Shown here: positions 61,632 through 64,000 of the stretch, one piece after another
Numbering within the stretch: the stretch's first letter is position 1
Layout of the letters: every line of letters starts with the position of its first letter
Assembly: GCA_013399895.1 (NCBI GenBank)
Contig: VXBA01002661.1
Coordinates: 1,074,048 to 1,138,047 of the forward strand
Reading direction: 5' to 3'
From: Serilophus lunatus
Lineage: Eukaryota > Chordata > Aves > Passeriformes > Eurylaimidae
DNA length: 64,000 nt
Notes under the pieces: generated by a model
What the model was told of the DNA's origin: nothing
Databases searched by the model: none
What the model saw: the letters and a program-made list of their open reading frames with translations, nothing else
Program-made: the position numbers and the translations under genes

Positions 61632-64000
61632 TTACATACAAGAGTGAAGGAGAGCTATTTCCAGCATCAGGATGGATGTGTGTGGAATAAGGCTGTACTA
61701 ATCCAGATTTGCACAGACGACATGCTGAGTTAATATAAACCTTTGTTTTAGGAGTTTCACTTTTCCAAAAGCACCCCTGAGATTTAGGTATTCAATTTTC
61801 AGTGGTAGCAGGGTGCTTAAATGCAGTAATTACAAGTACAGACTCAGTGTGAAGGCCAAAAGAGTAGAGCCAAGTGACTCCAAGTAATGATTTTAACACC
61901 CAAAGCGATGCCACCATGTGGCCTCAGCTCCCATGAAGCAGCCACAGCTGCACCATTTCTGTGAGAATGGTGTTCTTGAACATCTCCAGCCATTGTGCTT
62001 TTGTAAATGGGCTTTCAAGGGTTCTAGGATTTCCATATCAGTGTCAAGGAGGAGAAGGCTTTTCTGAAATATTTGTGGATTCTACTCTTTATTTTACAAG
62101 AGGGGCATCCTGGCTTGAGCCAAAGAAATGTGCATTGCTTCTGAAACGAGCTGCCACTGCTTTTGTATTGCTCTTAAGTGAAGGGCTTTCTGTGCTTGGC
62201 CTTGTGTCAAAAGCCTTCAACCTAAAGTCTACAGCCACAAAAGTGTATTTCCCTTTTTTATTTCCGTCTTTTCTCAGAACCTTGAAGCACAGAAATACAG
62301 TTAAATTTCCCCAAGCAATTCTAGCAATCAAATATGAGAACAGTAGAAAAGTATGTCTGTGAAATTAAAGGAAATCTAACAGAAAATTCAAGTGGATTTT
62401 TGAATAGCATAGTTTTAAAGCTAATCAGTAGCTTAAAAATGCACTTCATCTTTGGAATTTCACAAGAAAACCACTTCTAAAAGAAAACATCCCTGTTTCC
62501 CCTCTTTGTTAGTTCCCAGGGTACTTGCAACAGCTTGTATTTTGTGTGGTGAAATTAGTGTACTGGGCACTGAATTGCAAAAAAACTAAACGATACTTAC
62601 CCTTTGTTTATCTTTCTTGTTTGCTGACTTCTTGCCTTTCAGACTTGAGTTGATACCTTCTGTCCTATACAGAAATAGCACTCCTCTACAAGCAACCAAC
62701 CCTTTGGAATACCCCACCTTTTAAACACCAGCCACCTCTTCCATCTCCCTTTTAAAAGGCCAGTGGGCTGAACTTGTCAACCTCTTTCTTATGACATGTA
62801 AAGGGGGAGTGGCAAGGGGAGAAAACCTGAACGTGGTAATGGGATGAACTACGGTGCACAGCAGTGTAGCCAACAGGTATAGAAGTTGGCTAAAGAAGTT
62901 CAGAAAGGCTGAAGAAAGGAAAAATCAGAAGAAAATTTTAAGACACTTCTAGTAAAGCACATATGTCTGTTTTATGGTGCTGGCTTTTGTGGCAGGGCTT
63001 TATAGAGTTTATCAGCCAGGCTTTAAAATGTCTTGGCCTCCACCCTACCTATTTATGTTGCAATCTAAGCCAAAGATTTTGTTGGCTTCGCCTCCTTCCC
63101 CTGCCCTGCCTTGGAAAGTTCCTCCTCTCCCCTGCTTTTTACTCCACACAAAGTGCTCATTACCTGTCCACTGCTTTCTAGCCCTTTTCCCTTCTGTGTC
63201 TGATCATGTCTGTCAGATAATTTTAAGATATTTTTGAAAATACTACATTAGAATGCCTCCAGTTCTGAAGTCTCTTTTGTTACATTTCCCTCAACTGTAC
63301 AACTGGCAGATCAAAGAAGCAGAAATCATTGCCTGCTTAAGATAAAACATCTCCACTGCATCTAAGCATGACCCTGTGATAAGTGCAGGCTGTCTTATCA
63401 TTTGTCTGTTCCTTCTCTGTGGCTGCTGGCCCTACAAGCTTATTCTTCAATTTTCTACCCCCTCAGCTTGTGCCAAAAGTCGTTTCCAGGTATTAAGGCA
63501 TAATGAAGTGCATTAGAAGGACTCAAAAGTTTATCTTTACAGCAGGCCAACAAGCATCAGCCTTCAAAAAGCATAAACAACAACACGGTGCCTCCTGTTT
63601 TACCTCCCTAGAACAAATAGAAAATTGCACAAATATGTGAATCATGTTCATGTGGATGGCACAAAATAAAGGAATAGGAGTGTTCTCAGGGTAAGTGATT
63701 ACCTCAACAAACAAGATGGGCACCTTGGACCAATAAACCAAGTCCTGTTTACCTGGACCAGCACTTGCCCCCTAACAGCATACTTTGCCTCCCATCTAGA
63801 TTTAATCTCTCACATGAAATTGGCTTTTTAGCAGGGCAAATCAAAGAAGTTGCTACCAGACAACTTCTACAGATTTTAAAAAAGTCTGTTTTTAAATCAG
63901 AAACTAGGCAACTTAAAATGTCTGGTGGCCTGTTCTCAGAGATAGCAATTTCCTCAGTTTACAACACAAAATCTCTGCCTGCCAAGCCAAGATTCTGCTA
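61632..64000. other. Intergenic sequence to the window end
   Basis: AT-rich, apparently single-copy sequence. Open frames at 61961-62362 and 62963-63237 lack recognisable similarity. In mammals the next gene beyond ZBTB10 is ZNF704, on the opposite strand, but I see no ZNF704 exon here. Confidence 0.55.

Noticed and set aside
27000..64000. Presence of ZNF704 (expected neighbour on the opposite strand)
   Set aside because: I compared remembered landmarks (zinc-finger and C-terminal motifs) with minus-strand frames and found none; the gene, if syntenic, lies beyond the window.
1..64000. CRISPR arrays, tRNA or rRNA genes, bacterial operons, integrases
   Set aside because: No regularly spaced repeats, cloverleaf sequences or prokaryotic gene layout were seen; the sequence is vertebrate nuclear DNA.

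Overview
The window looks like nuclear genomic DNA from a bird. It carries an intron-containing ZBTB10 gene, several CR1-type LINE fragments (the dominant avian retroposon), and two copies of an endogenous-retrovirus LTR of a kind I associate with bird genomes. Nothing prokaryotic is present: no operons, CRISPR array, tRNA or rRNA genes were seen. The bird order cannot be fixed from the sequence alone.

Region 1 to about 26.95 kb holds the 3' part of ZBTB10 on the + strand. The window opens inside a GC-rich first coding exon (to 101). It continues with the BTB exon (6744-7641), a short exon made almost wholly of a 12-residue FKYG repeat (18209-18382), the main zinc-finger exon (20324-20499) and the terminal exon (21720-22025). 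All junctions have GT/AG ends and compatible phases, giving 550 in-frame codons plus stop. The N-terminal part lies upstream. A long AT-rich tract free of recognisable repeats follows and is probably the 3' UTR, with a tandem AATAAA at 26915-26924. The encoded protein is a BTB/C2H2 zinc-finger transcription repressor: the BTB domain pairs subunits and recruits corepressors, the fingers bind DNA, and several SUMO-type motifs lie between them.

Region 27-55 kb is gene-poor, AT-rich sequence with no supportable coding gene. It holds three CR1 fragments (37.4, 43.1 and 48.0 kb) and a solo LTR (46.1-47.2 kb). A related solo LTR lies in ZBTB10 intron 2 (14.6-15.6 kb), and two more CR1 pieces lie in introns 2 and 4.

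Region 55.4-59.5 kb begins with a second CpG island that no recognised gene explains. Downstream on the + strand are a consensus donor, a candidate exon with excellent splice sites (57137-57310), a strong acceptor (58273/58274), a 143-codon ORF and a poly(A) signal. Together they suggest an unannotated transcript, probably a lncRNA, and this is the best candidate for something undescribed. From 59.5 kb to the end there is single-copy-looking sequence plus one CR1 3' end with a long uninterrupted reverse-transcriptase-tail frame (61.1-61.6 kb).
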